NCBI GenBank assembly: GCA_946965045.2
Contig: OX337234.1
Span: 3,410,001-3,474,000, forward strand
Source of the DNA: Epithemia pelagica
Lineage: Eukaryota; Bacillariophyta; Bacillariophyceae; Surirellales; Surirellaceae
Length of the DNA: 64,000 bases
Direction of reading: 5' to 3'
Made by a program: the position numbers and the translations under genes. This document shows positions 61,517-64,000 of the stretch, piece by piece. Positions within the stretch are counted from its first letter, which is position 1; every line of letters begins with the position of its first letter. The notes beneath the pieces are model-generated. The model was not told the DNA's origin and ran no database searches. It was given only the letters and a program-made list of their open reading frames with translations.

Positions 61517-64000
61517 AACACGATAAAAATTCAGGAGAGCGTCACTCAATTCCTGAAATTCTTTCAGCCCGCTCCTGAATTTCTGCCCAAGTCCTGAATT
61601 TCCCATTGCGAGAGCGCATGGTTCGGTCGTTTTGCAGAGTGTGATGAGATCCTTGATTTGTGCTGTGCACCTGATGTCATTGCTGGCACTCACGCTTTGC
61701 CGTTGCAATGACATTCTCACAAGCAATCTGTTGGAAAAGCAAACTCTGGAGGGTGCCACATGAGCCCAATTTGAACCCAACAGACTTTCCAAAGATCAAC
61801 CCTGCAACCTGTGGGCAGCTCTGGTGCAACTGGGGATTGACATAGTTTGACTGAGGGCACTGCAAAAAGCAAGGCAAGCTGGCATCAGCAAGAAGGACAG
61901 CACCATCCACTGCGACAGATGTGTGGAAGGCCCAGCAACCGGTGGCTTGTGAGCTTTGTGTTGGAGAGTTTTGCACCCATGGGATTTGGAATGTTGCTCC
62001 TGGGATCACAGATGAATGGCTGAGTTTGGAGGTGACCACGGCAATCAGCGCTTCATTTGGTTCAGGAGTTGGCATTGCTCTCACCAAGCCTCAACTTTGA
62101 GGTTGCCTTGGTGGAGGCGCATGTGAGTTTGTGCTCCCAGGCGTGAGGAGCCATGGACAAAGACTACAATGATTGCATCTGATCTCATTGAAGCATCATT
62201 GGCATCATGACCTCCTTGGCCAGAAGACACCTTGACCGCCAAGACAGTGGGTTAGTTCCCGCAGGACTGTGACTGCACTTATCGAAAAAACGAGATCAAG
62301 AAAATTATGAACGTCAAAATGCATCATGGTCATCCGTGCTTTACACGACAAACGCACGCGCGGGGTCGGACAGCCGATGATGCCGGCGACGTTGTGAGTA
62401 CAATAATGTCAAAAATACACGTACGTTTTAAAAAAAATGAATCCGCGAATGAAAGCGTCTTAGGCCGATCCTATAGCATTGACAAAACCAAACCTCGAGA
62501 GTGACGCCGGCTCTGGATTCAGTTTTGTCGGGTTTCGCCGTCCTATAGCACCGGCAAAACCAAAATCCAATTCCGCGCTGCATTCCCCCAAGGCCCCCAA
62601 CAGTCCCCATATTCACTTTGAATAGTTGAATACTAAAAGTTTTGAAAGTAGGACATCAAGCCCGCATGTTTCTTGGGGTTAGGGTGACCGTTGAAGTCGA
62701 ACGCGCGCCGCGCAAATGGTAACCGTCATTTGTCATTTCTGTAAGAGAAACATACACTAGCATAGAAAAAACACTATCCCTAATGTCATTTCGGATTATC
62801 CCTAATGGTAAAAATTGGTTTGGAGGGTTAAAAAAGGGTGCGATTGGGGGGGTACCTTTGTTCGTCCGTCATCCGAAAGGAAAAAATTGTCTCGTATTTT
62901 TTCCCAAAGCGCCAGCCGGGTGATATCGCCAGCCTCCCTTCGACCGTTCGAAATAGACGCGCCGGTCACGCCTTGTATTGCTGGCACAAGGGCCAGGAAT
63001 CGTCTCACTTTTCGAGCAACACCACAAAAGACGACCATGAGCACACCAAAAACCAAAAGAAAACCATCCAGCCGTACGAACGACCACAGTGACAACTTTA
63101 TGGCTAAAACCATCCACCTAGATCACAGGTGAAGGCGGAATACATCAAAGGAAGGATGACAACATGAAACATGATAATCAACCACTGCAATGAACAATCA
63201 ACCACTGCAATGATGAAGCGAAGGTTTGACAGCGTCATCATGGGGTATGTAAGCCCAGGAAGCAGGAAGCCTAAACTAGTAGTGGACTATGCTTTTATCT
63301 TTCCCATAGACAAAGTGCCAGGAGCTTGTGTTGATACTCCTAGAGGTGCATTGCATGTGTGTATTTCATGGTGTGTGTGTGATGATTCCGTGAAGCTTCA
63401 TCCACTACTACGTAAAGAGTACTCGCTTCTGAAACAGTATAGACTTTAGAGTACAAAATGGGCTTGTAGATTTCTCTGTGCATGTCTCGTCAAGTCTCAC
63501 GGCTCACGGTTCCTGTTTCCCATTCATGAGCGCAAGCGGCTACACAATAGGGCGAAGCCAGTTATTACAGTTGGCTGGGACGTTATAATAATGTGCTAAA
63601 TCAAAAGAAATTTGAAAGAAATAATTTTTACATTTTTAGGAAAATTTGGGAATAACCGTATGGACAGCAGACGGGAGGTACCCCCGCAATCGGAGCGAAA
63701 CCTGAGCTCAGGTTTTGTCGGAGCAAAAGTTGAAACGACAGAAAACCCGGATTTGACATCATATTTCCGGGTTTTTAGTGACGTGTCACGCTCCAGGTTT
63801 GGTTTTGTCAATGCTATAGGATCAGCCTTAATGAGGCTCAATCGTGATGGCATGGTTCGCTTTTTTGATGGGAAAGTATGTCAGAATGATTCTTATTTTG
63901 TTTTCCAAAATCCAATTTGTTCTTTCTTTTTCAGCGAACTGAAAATATACCGATTTTGACGACTATTCCATTGCTTTTCATCGGTTTACACGAAATAGTT
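61517..64000. other. Gene-poor right end with repeats
   Basis: No convincing gene in 2.5 kb. Directly after the copia element, TCCTGAATTTC-like units recur three times (61550-61605). 61.6-62.3 kb has a different word usage (TGG, CTC, GCA rich) with an open frame at 61677-62087 on minus that I cannot assign. 62.4-63.9 kb contains inverted and direct copies of a GTCCTATAGCA...CAAAACCAAA motif. TAATCAACCACTGCAATGA-like sequence is tandemly doubled at 63177-63212. Confidence 0.5.
62467..63823. repeat. Inverted repeat pair, 39 bp arms
   Basis: 62467-62505 and 63785-63823 are inverted copies with 37 of 39 matching bases. A second inverted match (around 62840-62856 and 63676-63693, CGATTG then a G run and GTACCT) lies between them, and a third, direct copy of the outer motif begins at about 62541. 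This may be a transposon with decayed ends or a dispersed repeat in two orientations. No transposase is found inside. Confidence 0.6.

Noticed and set aside
1-64000. CRISPR arrays, bacterial operons, rRNA genes
   Set aside because: No regularly spaced repeats, no bacterial gene packing, no rRNA-like sequence; introns show that the DNA is eukaryotic.

Overview
The window looks like nuclear DNA of a photosynthetic stramenopile, most likely a pennate diatom. The reasons are several short GT-AG introns (68-156 bp), a very long Ser/Pro/Thr-rich secreted protein, a membrane cyclase/phosphodiesterase fusion of the kind known from diatoms, a diatom-type Ty1/copia element and a DIRS-order retrotransposon. 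The species is not determinable from sequence alone; a Seminavis-like raphid diatom is a guess.

Left part (1-14.2 kb): the 3' part of a DUF1501 gene; a five-exon receptor-type nucleotidyl cyclase/phosphodiesterase gene that has lost the second membrane span and the first half of the cyclase domain; a 1,121-codon mucin-like S/P/T-repeat protein with a signal peptide; a simple-repeat-rich spacer; and a two-exon protein that carries only the N-terminal part of an AMP-binding fold behind a mitochondrial-type presequence.

Middle part (15-31.6 kb): a carbohydrate-modification cluster. There are three GT7-like (beta-1,4-galactosyltransferase type) genes, one GT8-like gene with an apparent frameshift, a sulfotransferase-like gene with two in-frame TAG codons, and decayed partial copies of the last two. 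A segmental duplication of about 2.1 kb copied a GT7 gene, its divergent promoter and the 5' part of the sulfotransferase. Two paralogous proteins that join a CRAL-TRIO-like region to a bZIP lie just inside and at the right edge of this cluster (18.5 and 30.2 kb). The genes could plausibly act together in making sulfated glycans, but that is inference from co-location.

Right-centre (32-46 kb): a large disordered Ser/Thr-rich protein with four degenerate RS-T repeats, an intergenic stretch with decayed tandem repeats, a complete ABCC/MRP transporter with one intron, and a gene resembling PD-(D/E)XK nucleases with a very acidic tail.

Right part (46.3-61.5 kb) is a stack of mobile elements: (i) a complete tyrosine-recombinase retrotransposon with textbook split direct repeats (A1-ORFs-B1-A2-B2), encoding Gag with a CCCH finger, RT/RNase H, and an overlapping YR; (ii) a ~620 bp MITE-like unit with ~61 bp terminal inverted repeats, one of which also exists as a solo copy inside the glycosyltransferase cluster; (iii) a full-length Ty1/copia element on the minus strand with identical 112 bp LTRs and a 5 bp target duplication. 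In both retrotransposons gag and pol are in the same frame and separated by one UGA in the same hexamer, TGACAT. In the copia element the protease catalytic Asp lies only eight residues after the first pol ATG, which argues for stop-codon readthrough. The last 2.5 kb has no convincing gene but contains inverted repeats about 1.36 kb apart.
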